Below, piece by piece: positions 18,301 through 26,266 of a DNA stretch of 49,476 nt. A program made the translations under genes and the position numbers. The stretch's first letter is position 1. Every line of letters starts with the position of its first letter. The DNA is from Euryarchaeota archaeon UBA549 (GTDB lineage Archaea > Thermoplasmatota > Poseidoniia > Poseidoniales > Poseidoniaceae). The DNA lies in assembly GCA_002495645.1 (NCBI GenBank), contig DAGF01000091.1:1-49476 (forward strand), in the 5' to 3' direction. Under the pieces are notes generated by a model. The model was not told the DNA's origin and did not search any database. It saw only the letters and a list, made by a program, of their open reading frames with translations.

Positions 18301-19336
18301 AGCTGTCGCCGTTTCGGTAACCCCATGTCATGAACAACATGGTCTGGCCACCTTCATCTTCGATGGCGTTGCTCAAGTTCACAACAGCATTCTTGCTCTG
18401 CTGCCACATCGAATTCGTGGTCGGGAAGGAAGGCACTTGGCTTTGGTCTTGAAGGATGACGTAATCCCAGTTTGAGCCTCTGAGCGTGGTGTTCCATTGA
18501 TTTCCGGAAGTGTTCACGTTTTGCCAGTGTTGGGGGAGTCTCATTCCCCCTGCGGTGACCGACTGAACCGTGGCGTTGTAGCCGTCAGCATCCATGACGT
18601 CCTCTACAACCGACGCCAAATTGTTGGCACCGGTGTAACTGTTCCCCATCATCATGACGGACACTGAAGGTGTGGTGGTGTTGGTCGTACCGTTGTTTCC
18701 GGTGCCGTTATCGCTGGAGTTTCCGGAGGAATTCCCGGAGGAGCCGTTGGTGTGGTTGGCCCACCATGCGGCAAGGTCAGGTTGAACCTCAACATCCAGT
18801 AGGAAGGTATCGGTGACCGTCCCGAGGTTGTGAGCCGTGAAACTCACATCGATGCTCTCACCTGTGGCCATGTGAACCAGCGGTGAGCCGACGGTCGCCA
18901 AGGACGGGTGATAGGCTGGAGCGACCGAGACGAGCACATCCAAGTGGGTGAAATCACCGGAATCCGGTTCGCTGACGTTGATGGTGAACGACCCGCTGTC
19001 AGCCACCGTCGCACCCTCGTCAAGGCGAACGACGATGGTGGTGTTCTTTGACCAGGTGGGGAAGACGTTGTCCACGGTTGCCTCCACGGGAAGGATGTTC
19101 CAGTATGAGGCGAGCGCACCGGTGTAAACACTGAGGTTGTAGGATTCAATGCTGGTCCCGTTATTTCCCACCGTGAGCGTGATGTTGGTGCTTTGCCCGG
19201 GCGTCAATACCACATGTTGCACATCCGTGCTGAGAAGAATGGGCTCATCGGCTGACGCCGAGCCGACCAGCGGAGACATGCTCATCATGAGCAAAACGAG
19301 GACACAAGCAACCGCACGGGCAGGTCGGCTGGACAT
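15335..19336 (-). CDS. Giant surface protein: DUF4886-like SGNH domain, Ig-like domains, cytoplasmic zinc ribbon
   Basis: This 1333-residue protein has a signal peptide (VACVLVLLMMSMSPLVGSASA). Two NEW3/CARDB-like beta domains and an Asn/Thr/Gly-rich linker (about 195-223) precede an SGNH hydrolase-like domain of DUF4886 type: Ser233 in MMGNSYTG and Asp415/His418 in DGSHPSLSG would form the triad. More NEW3-like domains follow, then a membrane helix (GVMGGGWLLAILAIQML), an acidic stretch, and a four-cysteine zinc ribbon at the very end (CPSCGARL, CPQCDNKI) predicted to be cytoplasmic. The ATG at 19336 places the signal peptide at the N-terminus; the only upstream start is TTG. A substrate cannot be named; an esterase on extracellular glycans or esters is inference. 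Confidence 0.85.
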   Translation of the reverse strand: MSSRPARAVACVLVLLMMSMSPLVGSASADEPILLSTDVQHVVLTPGQSTNITLTVGNNGTSIESYNLSVYTGALASYWNILPVEATVDNVFPTWSKNTTIVVRLDEGATVADSGSFTINVSEPDSGDFTHLDVLVSVAPAYHPSLATVGSPLVHMATGESIDVSFTAHNLGTVTDTFLLDVEVQPDLAAWWANHTNGSSGNSSGNSSDNGTGNNGTTNTTTPSVSVMMMGNSYTGANNLASVVEDVMDADGYNATVQSVTAGGMRLPQHWQNVNTSGNQWNTTLRGSNWDYVILQDQSQVPSFPTTNSMWQQSKNAVVNLSNAIEDEGGQTMLFMTWGYRNGDSSNSFNNNFTTMQARLTEGYTRYAENISNAGNSVWIAPVGLAYKTVHDGVVADGDDPTVSGNLFYDLYTSDGSHPSLSGSYLAACVFHSSTTGETCVGSNDTVNLNANVKLALQQAADDTVFNQTTGMSYYPWEVSGTAAFGLGSSIPQGWYIQWQDDELTNIPAGGSASATLSITVPSDAAPDFYGYRLTIGSTNGNITSSTIIVVEVEAEPSASAAFLRQSDVFLPGASTTTGVQVTNTGNAPLNIDWTLSVPPSAGTTACTASLVTPQTLALQPDAVSEVEVVVDVDENADSSAQCPLRLTGHHAVDDATVLLEELDFTIDIDENVSFSLSGPMATVDVVPDIGANYEVRVNNHGSDETIFFLDIVESPSLNTVLVSASGVSVAAGEIGTWTVNTKGDVDLAGLFQQSFATSYNGQTSTVVVDIQLLEVDGLDIVPPSENRVLIAPGSTNNLSVVLHNTGTSSLSLTPTLAGLPSAVDVTFDVGAVDLEQSEQQSVVMTFAAATGATPGTSTATLTYLSGSLSVSYTFEVVVVEREQVAVNTVQDRLLASPASVSSAIVDATNLGTASDVYLVEWTTESQGNWFEFTVSPTTFQLDSGATQPISIGVREIATGAPDAGVIYTLRVVSTTNSEVHDEVLMTVQPVSVGASMTVLADVDSAAPGGSVYGTLVLTNTGNTEDTFSITTVGVDCGLDVSITVAPGLSTEYYGWSCVVPNSAEAGQKGISFRAVSGVRSNVVIEQSTLYTVEADWPGDALVALSFADGRLSLGVDSSTTTILTVQNLGNAQVSGTLDAFGQDTGLVVLEWVRMSDDQVTTDYTLTPGSSVDFQMTVISNTARTASSEIVIRATSAGGGVLITDESVPLPVSIEGPAIPPNGLSLPLGVSVSQPVALGVMGGGWLLAILAIQMLRRRTSKPVDVLEAEEEDEAEEEEEEKDLPELGYNECRLDGESKVNCPSCGARLGVPRGSVPPFRFTCPQCDNKIRVIE

Positions 19337-19458
19337 GGCATTACCAAAACGACACTGTTCAAGAGACTTCGGGCAACCCGACTCCTTCTTCTTTGGCTTT
19401 GGATTCAACCTAGTGCCCTCAGCGAATGGTTCATGTTCTGTGCCTCAACCCCAACGAC

Positions 19459-20865
19459 ATGACCACTTGGGTTCCAACCGCTTACCGAACACACACCCTC
19501 GGCGAATTGCAAGCACAGGGCGCCGACCTCGTTGGAAAAGACGTCACTGTTATCGGATTCATGGAAGCCAACCGGGGCAAAGGAGCGATTTGTTTCGTCG
19601 ACCTTCGCGACGGAACTGGCAAAACGCAGGTCTTCCTCAAGGCGGACAACATCGGGGAAGAAGCCCTTGACACGGTTCAGCGAATGACCCGAGAGTCAAC
19701 CCTCCAATTCACCGGCACCGTGGCTCTCAAGCGCCCTCCCAAGGTGAAAGAAGGTGAACCAACCCCCCCGCCAGCCTACGAAGTCTTGGCCACTTCGGTC
19801 AATGTCATCGCACGAGCCGAGGCACCCCTCCCATTGGGCGTTACCGACAACGTCAATGTGGAACTCGACACCCGCCTTGACAACCGGTTCCTCGACCTCC
19901 GAAGAGCTCACGTGAACGCCATGTTCCGGCTGCGAGGCAAAGTCCTGCAGTACGGTCGAGAGCACCTCATCACCGAGGGCTTTGTCGAAACGCATACGCC
20001 AAAGATCGTCGCCACCGCCACCGAGGGCGGCGCTGACCTGTTTCCCATGCAATACTTTGACCGCCCAGCCTTCCTGAACCAATCCCCTCAATTGTTCAAG
20101 CAACTGTGCATGAGCGGCGGCCTCGAGCGGGTCTTCGAAATCGGTCCTGCCTTCCGAGCAGAAAAGAGCGACACCTATCGCCACCTGGCGGAATTTATTT
20201 CCTTCGATATTGAATGTTCTTGGGCCAACGACGACGACGTGATGGGCGTGCTTGAACGCATGCTCCACCACATCTGGAAATCGGTCGCCGAGGATGAAGA
20301 GTCGCAGGACCATATCGACACCATCAACGCTTTCCGTGCCGAGCAAGGTGAAGAGTTGGTCGAGGTCATCGTCCCAGAACTGCCCTTCCCTCGGGTGGAG
20401 TACGACGACGCCATCCGCATCATCAAGGAGAAAGGCGGCAGCATTGAGTGGGGCGACGACATCGACGCAGAGAACTCCGACCTCTTGGCTCAAGACCTCC
20501 CACAATTCTACTTCCTTCCGCGTTGGCCCATGTCCCTCAAGCCGTTTTACATCCACCAAATTGAAGGTGAAATTGGAAGCACGGGTGAACAACTCTCACG
20601 TGGCTTTGACCTCAACTTCGGAAGGGACGAAATGACCTCTGGCGGTCAGCGAGAACATCGCATTGATGTGTTGGTGGAAAACCTCCGCAACATGGATTTG
20701 GACCCCGAGGAATTCGAATTTTATGTCGCTGGTTTCCGCCACGGTGTGCCTCCACACGCTGGTTGGGGCCTTGGTGTTGAGCGCATTTTGATGAAGTTGA
20801 CAGGAGCGAAGAACGTCCGTGAAACGGTCCTCTTCCCCCGCGACCTTCGCCGATATTGCCCTTGA
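19459..20865 (+). CDS. aspS: Aspartyl-tRNA synthetase (archaeal type)
   Basis: This class II synthetase of 468 residues charges tRNA-Asp, and tRNA-Asn as well if non-discriminating. It has an N-terminal OB-fold (VGKDVTVIGFMEANRG, ICFVDLRDGTGKTQVFLK), then class II motif 1 near HVNAMFRLRGKVLQYGREHLI, motif 2 FEIGPAFRAEKSDTYRHLAEF, and motif 3 HAGWGLGVERILMKLTG. FLNQSPQLFKQ is the family's active-site loop. I chose ATG 19459; an in-frame ATG at 19426 would add eleven residues. It is divergent from the 1333-residue surface protein gene. The OB-fold residue that I recall separating discriminating from non-discriminating enzymes is neither of the usual ones, so tRNA specificity is left open. Confidence 0.95.
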   Translation: MTTWVPTAYRTHTLGELQAQGADLVGKDVTVIGFMEANRGKGAICFVDLRDGTGKTQVFLKADNIGEEALDTVQRMTRESTLQFTGTVALKRPPKVKEGEPTPPPAYEVLATSVNVIARAEAPLPLGVTDNVNVELDTRLDNRFLDLRRAHVNAMFRLRGKVLQYGREHLITEGFVETHTPKIVATATEGGADLFPMQYFDRPAFLNQSPQLFKQLCMSGGLERVFEIGPAFRAEKSDTYRHLAEFISFDIECSWANDDDVMGVLERMLHHIWKSVAEDEESQDHIDTINAFRAEQGEELVEVIVPELPFPRVEYDDAIRIIKEKGGSIEWGDDIDAENSDLLAQDLPQFYFLPRWPMSLKPFYIHQIEGEIGSTGEQLSRGFDLNFGRDEMTSGGQREHRIDVLVENLRNMDLDPEEFEFYVAGFRHGVPPHAGWGLGVERILMKLTGAKNVRETVLFPRDLRRYCP

Positions 20866-20879
20866 GCACGTGGCATCCA

Positions 20880-21614
20880 TCATCCGAAGAGCAGAAAGTA
20901 CCCGACGCCAAAGACCACCACGTCGCAGATGGCGTGGGTGATGTAGGGAATCCAAATGCTCCGATAACGCACGTAGAGCCAACTGAAGGCGGCGCCCCCA
21001 ACGAAAAGACCGAGGCAAGCCAAAAGGTTCGCCGTGAGCGAAAATCCGAGGAACCACAGGGCAAAGAAATGGTGGACAACGAACATGAGAGCAGATGCGA
21101 AAATGGTCGGCCAGCCCGGGCCAAAAACAACCTCGCCTTTCTCGACGAGGAACCAACGGAACACGTATTCCTCTAACACCGAATTTCCAACCGTCCAGAA
21201 CACGGCGGCGGCAATGTAGGTGTTGACATCGGTCAAGCCAAAGGGTTCGAGCGTCGCTCGGAATGTTTGCTGGTCTAGGCGCGACTCGCCGATGAACAAC
21301 CATGCCAGCACCATGACGACGGCAAAGACGAGTCCGATGGCGGTCGCTGCGCCATAGCCACCGTTTCGAACCGGCGACCACGACCATGATTTTCGGTCCA
21401 CGCTCAGATGCCACCACAATGGCAGGCCAAGCATCCAAGCCTTGGAGAGCAACCAAACGAGTTGTCCAACCAAACCTTCACCTGTACCAAACGAGGCCAG
21501 AATCGAAGCGGTGGGAGCTAGCCCAACCAGGAGGAAGGCAAGCAAAGCTCGTCGCTTTTCCAACACTTCACGCACCCCAATCCGTGTCAAGGCCCGTCCA
21601 ACCGGAGGTGTCAT
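20880..21614 (-). CDS. CPBP (CAAX/Rce1-like) family intramembrane protease
   Basis: The 244-residue membrane protein has about seven hydrophobic helices. The CPBP motifs are present: EEYVFR (EExxxR) in NSVLEEYVFRWFL, a His pair in FVVHHFF, and the C-terminal ITHAICDVV. These fit a glutamate-dependent intramembrane protease related to Rce1; archaeal substrates are generally unknown. The ATG at 21614 overlaps the end of the upstream surface protein gene by 47 bases; a GTG at 21575 would reduce the overlap to eight bases and still keep the first helix. The overlap implies cotranscription with that gene, so the protease may act on membrane or exported proteins; this is inference. Confidence 0.83.
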   Translation of the reverse strand: MTPPVGRALTRIGVREVLEKRRALLAFLLVGLAPTASILASFGTGEGLVGQLVWLLSKAWMLGLPLWWHLSVDRKSWSWSPVRNGGYGAATAIGLVFAVVMVLAWLFIGESRLDQQTFRATLEPFGLTDVNTYIAAAVFWTVGNSVLEEYVFRWFLVEKGEVVFGPGWPTIFASALMFVVHHFFALWFLGFSLTANLLACLGLFVGGAAFSWLYVRYRSIWIPYITHAICDVVVFGVGYFLLFG

Positions 21615-24546
21615 CGGACTCAACAACGGGCACATCCTCAACAGCCGTGGGCGTTGGTTGGAGAGCAGAAAGGTCGACGGGAACATCCGCATTCGCGCCA
21701 AGAGACGAGGGTTCGCTCGGTTCAGCCGTTGCCTGGAGTTGAGCCCCCCAATCTGATGCAGTTGGTTGCAGGGATTCAGCGGGTGTGGGCAAATGCGCAG
21801 GTTCTGCTGGTTGAGGAGGAGGGAGTGGTGGGGCTGTCGCCGGCGAGGAAAAGACGGGGGGTTGGGTCGGTCGGTTCTCGGGCACGACAAACATCGCTTC
21901 TTCAAACGCTGAAGGTGCAAACTCAAGTCCTCCCTCCGTCCTTCGCCGGTAGGCAACGGCGCCACCAGCGCATGCACCGACCAAAATCAGGAGCCACAAA
22001 ACCACGCCCAACCACGATGAAAAGGTCCCGCTGTTGGGAAAGGCGTCGTAGGCATCGGCGACGCCATCGCCATCAGCGTCGTATTTTGCCCCACTGTCAG
22101 TGGGGAAAGCATCCGCGTTGTCCCCGAGCCCATCACCGTCAGAATCCAGCGTTTCGGTGGCGTCATTGGGGAAGGCGTCGGCGTTATCGCCCACGCCGTC
22201 AAGGTCGGTGTCCAAGCATTCGTCAGGGTTCAATGGGAAGACATCGCTGTTGTCGCCGCATCCATCGTCGTCGGTGTCGTTCCATTCGCTGGCATCGTTG
22301 GGGAAGCGGTCCTGGTTATCCCCCACACCTTCGCCGTCGGTGTCGTTCCATTCACTGGCATCAAACGGGAAAGCGTCCCGGTTATCTCCGTAGGAATCGT
22401 TGTCTCGGTCGGCCCAATCAGTGGCGTCGTTTGGAAATAAATCGGTGTTATCGCCGTAGCCATCGGCGTCTGTATCAACCCATTCCGTAGGGTCGAAGGG
22501 GAAATCATCGTTGGTGTTGGCGTAACCGTCGCCGTCTCGGTCAGGACAGCCCATCGGGTAGAGGGAACGACCTGCTTCGAGCGGACACGCATCACCGTTA
22601 TCGCCGACGCCGTCGCCATCAAGGTCGGTCCACTCATCTTCGTCGGTTGGAAAGACATCGGCGTTATCGCCCACGCCGTCCTCGTCGGCGTCGCTGCATT
22701 CACTCGGGTCAAAGGGGAAGGCATCGCTGTTATCACCGCAGCCATCACGGTCGGTGTCCTTCCATTCCGTTGGATCGACGGGGAAGGCGTCCTCGCCATC
22801 CAGCCACGTATCGTCGTCCGTGTCTTCGTCTCGCTGGTCGGACCCGGCCGTCGTTTCATCGGCGTTTGACAGACCGTCGCCGTCGATATCGTCGTCCTCA
22901 GCGTCATGGCAGCCATCGCCGTCCAAATCAGCCTCATGAGGACCAATCCATCCCTGAGAGCAGACGTCATCACCATCCAACACCCCATCGTTATCATCGT
23001 CGTCGTCCTCCACATCCGAACATCCATCGCCGTCGTGGTCGTTCAAGTTGGGACTGAACGGGCAGGGGTCCGTCAAATCGCTAAGACCATCGCCGTCTGA
23101 ATCGCGCTGCGCAGCCGAACAGCCTCGCTCGTCAACGCTCTCGCCGTTGGCCGTTCCTTGGCATTCGTCCACGCCGTTCAACACCCCGTCTCCGTCGTCG
23201 TCAAGTTGCTCATAGGAACAACCCTGCGTGTTGGCTTGCTGGTCGGTTTGGGTCCAGGGGCATTGGTCGACCGTGTCCACAACGCCGTCGCCGTCCGTAT
23301 CGGCTGTGCCCACGGCTTCAATGGCATACCGTGCGATGACATCGTGCATCACGGACGTGGGGTGGGCCTTGTCGAAAAAGATGTACTCGTCAACGTTTGC
23401 AGCGATGCTGCTGCCGCTGTTGCAAATGGGAAGTGGCAAGAGCGTGGTTCCCCCCGAACAGGCTGCGTCCTGAACATTGGTCAGGCCGAGGGCTTCCTTG
23501 TTGGCCGTGATATCACCAAAAATGGTCCATGCATCTACGGTGTGGATGGTGATGCCGAGTTCAGCTCGAAGACTGATGATGATGTTGGCGAGTTGGTTGT
23601 TGTAATCAATGACCTCGTTTCGTATCGTTGTTTGTTGGGAGGATGAGCGGCTTTGAATTTCCGGCGTGTCCTCCAGCGGCGGTAAGTTTGGAACCACCAA
23701 GGTACGAGCACCCGCACCGGCCAGTTGGCGAATGTGTGCTTCCATGTTGGTGGCAATGGTATCGGCGTTGGCCGTCCCGTAGAGGAAGTCGTTACCGCCG
23801 GCCCAGAGGCTGACCACGGCGTTGCTCGGTATCGTGGCTTGGACATTGGCCAAATAACTGGAAATTTGCGTGCCAACGTTTGGAATGAGCAAATAGGCGT
23901 AGCCCGAACCGGTTTGCGCTCCACCAAAGGCTCGGTTCGCCCCGCTGGTCGCTATGCCAGAGCCGATGCTGCTGGTCAAACCGTAGGCATCGTACAGGCC
24001 GCCCAACCAGACCTCCCCGTTGGAAAAACGCCCTTGCCAGTAAGGCGGCACATCGGGTGTGTTGAGAATCGAGGCTTTCGCATTCCCCATGTCGGACAAG
24101 GAATCACCGAAAGCAAGCAAGGAGCCTGCAGTTCCCATCTTCACCTGTCGGAAAACAACAAAATGGATCTCCGCACTTCCAAGAACAGCGTCCGTGCTGT
24201 CGTAGACCACGACACTGACCTCGTGGAAATGTTCACCACGATAGAACATGGAGAGGTTGAGGTCAACAACGGTAAAAGTTCCCGTAGCCGTGAACAAAAG
24301 CGTCCCGTTGTCAACGGTTCCCGACCCATCGGACAACACCCACTCTGCTCGCATCACTTCGTTGTAAGGCGCATTGCGCAGTCGGAGGTCAACCTCCACC
24401 ACCTCTTGGGAGGTCCAATCATGCCGTGGGATTTCAAGCGAAACAACGGTGGAACGTGCGTCAATGGCGCCTGAAACGGGCAAAAGCGGGGCCATCAACA
24501 CGAAGAGGATGACCCAAACCAAACGTTGCACGAGTTTGCTATGCAT
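21568..24546 (-). CDS. Surface SGNH/GDSL esterase with thrombospondin type 3 repeats
   Basis: This 992-residue protein has a signal peptide (residues 1 to about 26), a small beta domain, and a GDSL lipase/esterase domain: block I FGDSLSDMGN (Ser149), block III AGGNDFLYG (Asn252), and block V FFDKAHPTS (Asp392, His395). Residues from about 415 to 870 are Asp-rich calcium-binding TSP3 repeats, with a regular 22-residue unit of the type DTDGDGVGDNxDxFPxDxxEW, plus cysteines in the first repeats. A membrane helix (WLGVVLWLLILVGACAGG) and a proline-rich cytoplasmic tail ending SGWTGLDTDWGA follow. It is probably a calcium-stiffened, surface-bound esterase or phospholipase. The ATG at 24546 puts the signal peptide first; upstream ATGs only add a Cys-rich stretch. 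Confidence 0.88.
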   Translation of the reverse strand: MHSKLVQRLVWVILFVLMAPLLPVSGAIDARSTVVSLEIPRHDWTSQEVVEVDLRLRNAPYNEVMRAEWVLSDGSGTVDNGTLLFTATGTFTVVDLNLSMFYRGEHFHEVSVVVYDSTDAVLGSAEIHFVVFRQVKMGTAGSLLAFGDSLSDMGNAKASILNTPDVPPYWQGRFSNGEVWLGGLYDAYGLTSSIGSGIATSGANRAFGGAQTGSGYAYLLIPNVGTQISSYLANVQATIPSNAVVSLWAGGNDFLYGTANADTIATNMEAHIRQLAGAGARTLVVPNLPPLEDTPEIQSRSSSQQTTIRNEVIDYNNQLANIIISLRAELGITIHTVDAWTIFGDITANKEALGLTNVQDAACSGGTTLLPLPICNSGSSIAANVDEYIFFDKAHPTSVMHDVIARYAIEAVGTADTDGDGVVDTVDQCPWTQTDQQANTQGCSYEQLDDDGDGVLNGVDECQGTANGESVDERGCSAAQRDSDGDGLSDLTDPCPFSPNLNDHDGDGCSDVEDDDDDNDGVLDGDDVCSQGWIGPHEADLDGDGCHDAEDDDIDGDGLSNADETTAGSDQRDEDTDDDTWLDGEDAFPVDPTEWKDTDRDGCGDNSDAFPFDPSECSDADEDGVGDNADVFPTDEDEWTDLDGDGVGDNGDACPLEAGRSLYPMGCPDRDGDGYANTNDDFPFDPTEWVDTDADGYGDNTDLFPNDATDWADRDNDSYGDNRDAFPFDASEWNDTDGEGVGDNQDRFPNDASEWNDTDDDGCGDNSDVFPLNPDECLDTDLDGVGDNADAFPNDATETLDSDGDGLGDNADAFPTDSGAKYDADGDGVADAYDAFPNSGTFSSWLGVVLWLLILVGACAGGAVAYRRRTEGGLEFAPSAFEEAMFVVPENRPTQPPVFSSPATAPPLPPPQPAEPAHLPTPAESLQPTASDWGAQLQATAEPSEPSSLGANADVPVDLSALQPTPTAVEDVPVVESDDTSGWTGLDTDWGA
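22040..22800 (-). repeat. 66-base coding repeat array (TSP3 units)
   Basis: About eleven tandem 66-base units encode the 22-residue calcium-binding repeat with DGxGDN and FPxDxxEW. Units vary in sequence, so this is an old protein repeat rather than a recent DNA expansion. Boundaries are approximate. Confidence 0.75.
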
Positions 24547-24613
24547 CGGGGTTTGTAAGCCCTTTCCCACGATACGACACAAGCATGATAGCCTCATGTC
24601 CTCTGTTTGAGGC

Positions 24614-25360
24614 ATGGCCGTCGACCGAATGCAGTGGGGGGCCGAGGCGTGGCAGTACGCTGACCTTTACATGCCCGATGACCCCTCACCGTTCCAAAAA
24701 GACGAGGGCATCCCCTGCATCATGCTCATTCACGGTGGGTTTTGGAAGCAGCAGTACACGCTTGAGTTGATGCAACCCATCGCTGAAGACTTGGCGGAAG
24801 CCGGTGTGGCTGCTTGGAACATCGAATTCAAGCGGTGGGCACCGGGTGATGAAGGCGTTTGGATGGACACCCTTTCTGATGTTCTCAGAGCGTGGGGTCA
24901 ACTCGCCCTCCTTCCCGGCATCGACATCGCCCGCTCCATGGTGATGGGACACTCGGCGGGGGGCCAACTTGCGTTGTTGATGAGCGCGAAGGCCGAGCGA
25001 AGACCTTGGTTGGCCATTGCTCAAGCCCCCTTATCGGACCTCATTGGTGCTGACCACGCCCGCCTATCGGATGAGGGCGATGCCGTACGGCGCTGGATTG
25101 GTTGTGCACCCGAAGCCAACGAAACGCTCTGGCGGCAACTCAATCCTGTCGACCACCCACCGACCACGAGCGTGTTGCTGTTCCACGGCGAAGAGGACGA
25201 AGATGTGCCCGTTGAACAGTCCGAAACATATGCGAGGGTGATGAAGGCCAAGGGCGCTGACGTGCAGAAAGTTTGGCTTCCCGGCAATCACTACGACATC
25301 ATCGATGTGGCCTCCGACGATTGGCTGGTGCAACTCAACACCATCCTCGACTGGTTGTGA
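24614..25360 (+). CDS. Alpha/beta hydrolase, kynurenine formamidase-like
   Basis: This 248-residue cytoplasmic alpha/beta hydrolase has the oxyanion motif HGGFW (40-44), the nucleophile elbow GHSAGG (Ser114), an acidic residue in HGEEDEDVP (probably Asp197) and His226 in GNHYD. HGGFWKQ followed by VAAWNIEFKRW resembles arylformamidase/BD-FAE type esterases. Its position ahead of an aminophenol-type ring-cleavage gene set makes kynurenine formamidase or a related amide/ester hydrolase plausible, but the substrate is not shown by sequence. The start ATG lies about 26 bases after a weak TATA-like ATGATAG (24585-24591). It is divergent from the SGNH/TSP3 surface protein gene. Confidence 0.82.
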   Translation: MAVDRMQWGAEAWQYADLYMPDDPSPFQKDEGIPCIMLIHGGFWKQQYTLELMQPIAEDLAEAGVAAWNIEFKRWAPGDEGVWMDTLSDVLRAWGQLALLPGIDIARSMVMGHSAGGQLALLMSAKAERRPWLAIAQAPLSDLIGADHARLSDEGDAVRRWIGCAPEANETLWRQLNPVDHPPTTSVLLFHGEEDEDVPVEQSETYARVMKAKGADVQKVWLPGNHYDIIDVASDDWLVQLNTILDWL

Positions 25361-25441
25361 CACCAAGAACCACGCCCGACGGTAACCTCCTGCTTTTGGC
25401 TCCATCCCAAGGCCTATGACCTAGGGCGATGTCCACGGGCC

Positions 25442-26257
25442 ATGGACCTCCTCGGCAACGACTACCCGTTTGTTTCAACCGCCCTTGAAGGCAAGCACGC
25501 CTTTGTCTGCGGTGCGAGCCAAGGTATCGGTGAAGCCACTGCAAAAATGCTCGCAAAAGCCGGAGCTGACGTGACGGTCTGTGCACGAAACGGAGCGGCG
25601 CTGACGGCACTTTGCGAAGAATTGGGGCGCATCGGTTCCGGTCGCCACCAAGCTTTGATGCTCGATTTGGAAGAAACGGACAGCATCGATTCGGCCTTTG
25701 CATCAGCCGTTGAAACGTTGGGTCCGGTTCACATTCTCATCAACAACGCAGGCGGACCTCCCGGCGGACCGCTGCTGAACAACGAAGTGTCTGACTTTGA
25801 GGCCCCGTTCCGACGGCACCTCCACGCCGCCCACACCTTGGTCAAAGCCGCATCACCAGCCATGGAATCCGAAGGCTACGGCCGTATCGTGCAAATCATT
25901 TCCACCTCGGTCAAGGAACCCATTCCCAACATCGGTCTTTCAAACACCCTTCGGGGAGCCATGGCCTCGTGGGCGAAATCCATGTCCAACGAACTCGCCC
26001 CCTGCATCACCATCAACAACGTTCTTCCTGGATTCACCGACACCGAACGACTCGGTAATTTGTCGGCCTCCATCCAAGAACGCACGGGGAAGTCCGCTCA
26101 GGCGGTTCGTGAAGGCTGGTTGAACCAGGTGCCCATTGGCCGACTCATCGACCCCCTCGAGACGGCCAGTGCCATCACCTACCTCTGCCTCCCTGCTTCA
26201 GGCGGCATTCGCGGCGTGAGTTTGGCCGTGGACGGCGGACGACTCCGCTCAATTTGA
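25442..26257 (+). CDS. Atypical short-chain dehydrogenase/reductase
   Basis: The 271-residue Rossmann protein has the cofactor motif GASQGIG (24-30), the structural NNAGG (101-105), and a C-terminal GVSLAVDGG typical of 3-oxoacyl-ACP-reductase-like SDRs. The usual catalytic Tyr-x3-Lys is absent: the aligned stretch NIGLSNTLRGA offers Ser167 and Arg171. A similar LSNTLR/LSNALR variant occurs in a BKR-like SDR subgroup as I recall it, so this is probably a subfamily trait rather than damage. The oxidoreductase role and substrate are unknown. It is followed after nine bases by the TPR-like gene and lies upstream of the monooxygenase/dehydrogenase set. Confidence 0.85.
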   Translation: MDLLGNDYPFVSTALEGKHAFVCGASQGIGEATAKMLAKAGADVTVCARNGAALTALCEELGRIGSGRHQALMLDLEETDSIDSAFASAVETLGPVHILINNAGGPPGGPLLNNEVSDFEAPFRRHLHAAHTLVKAASPAMESEGYGRIVQIISTSVKEPIPNIGLSNTLRGAMASWAKSMSNELAPCITINNVLPGFTDTERLGNLSASIQERTGKSAQAVREGWLNQVPIGRLIDPLETASAITYLCLPASGGIRGVSLAVDGGRLRSI

Positions 26258-26266
26258 GGTGGCCGC

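Noticed and set aside
19696..20592. Open frame of 298 codons opposite aspS
   Set aside because: It lies fully antisense to the conserved synthetase and has no family motifs.
20596..21456. Open frame of 286 codons overlapping the CPBP protease gene and the end of aspS
   Set aside because: Arg/His-rich composition typical of an out-of-frame reading; the overlapping frame has clear CPBP motifs.
22040..22800. Regular 66-base spacing that could suggest a CRISPR array
   Set aside because: There are no identical repeats with unique spacers; the units are diverged coding repeats in one frame.
22230..23027. Long Thr/Met-rich frame within the TSP3 region
   Set aside because: It is a frame-shifted reading of the Asp codon repeats of the SGNH/TSP3 protein gene.
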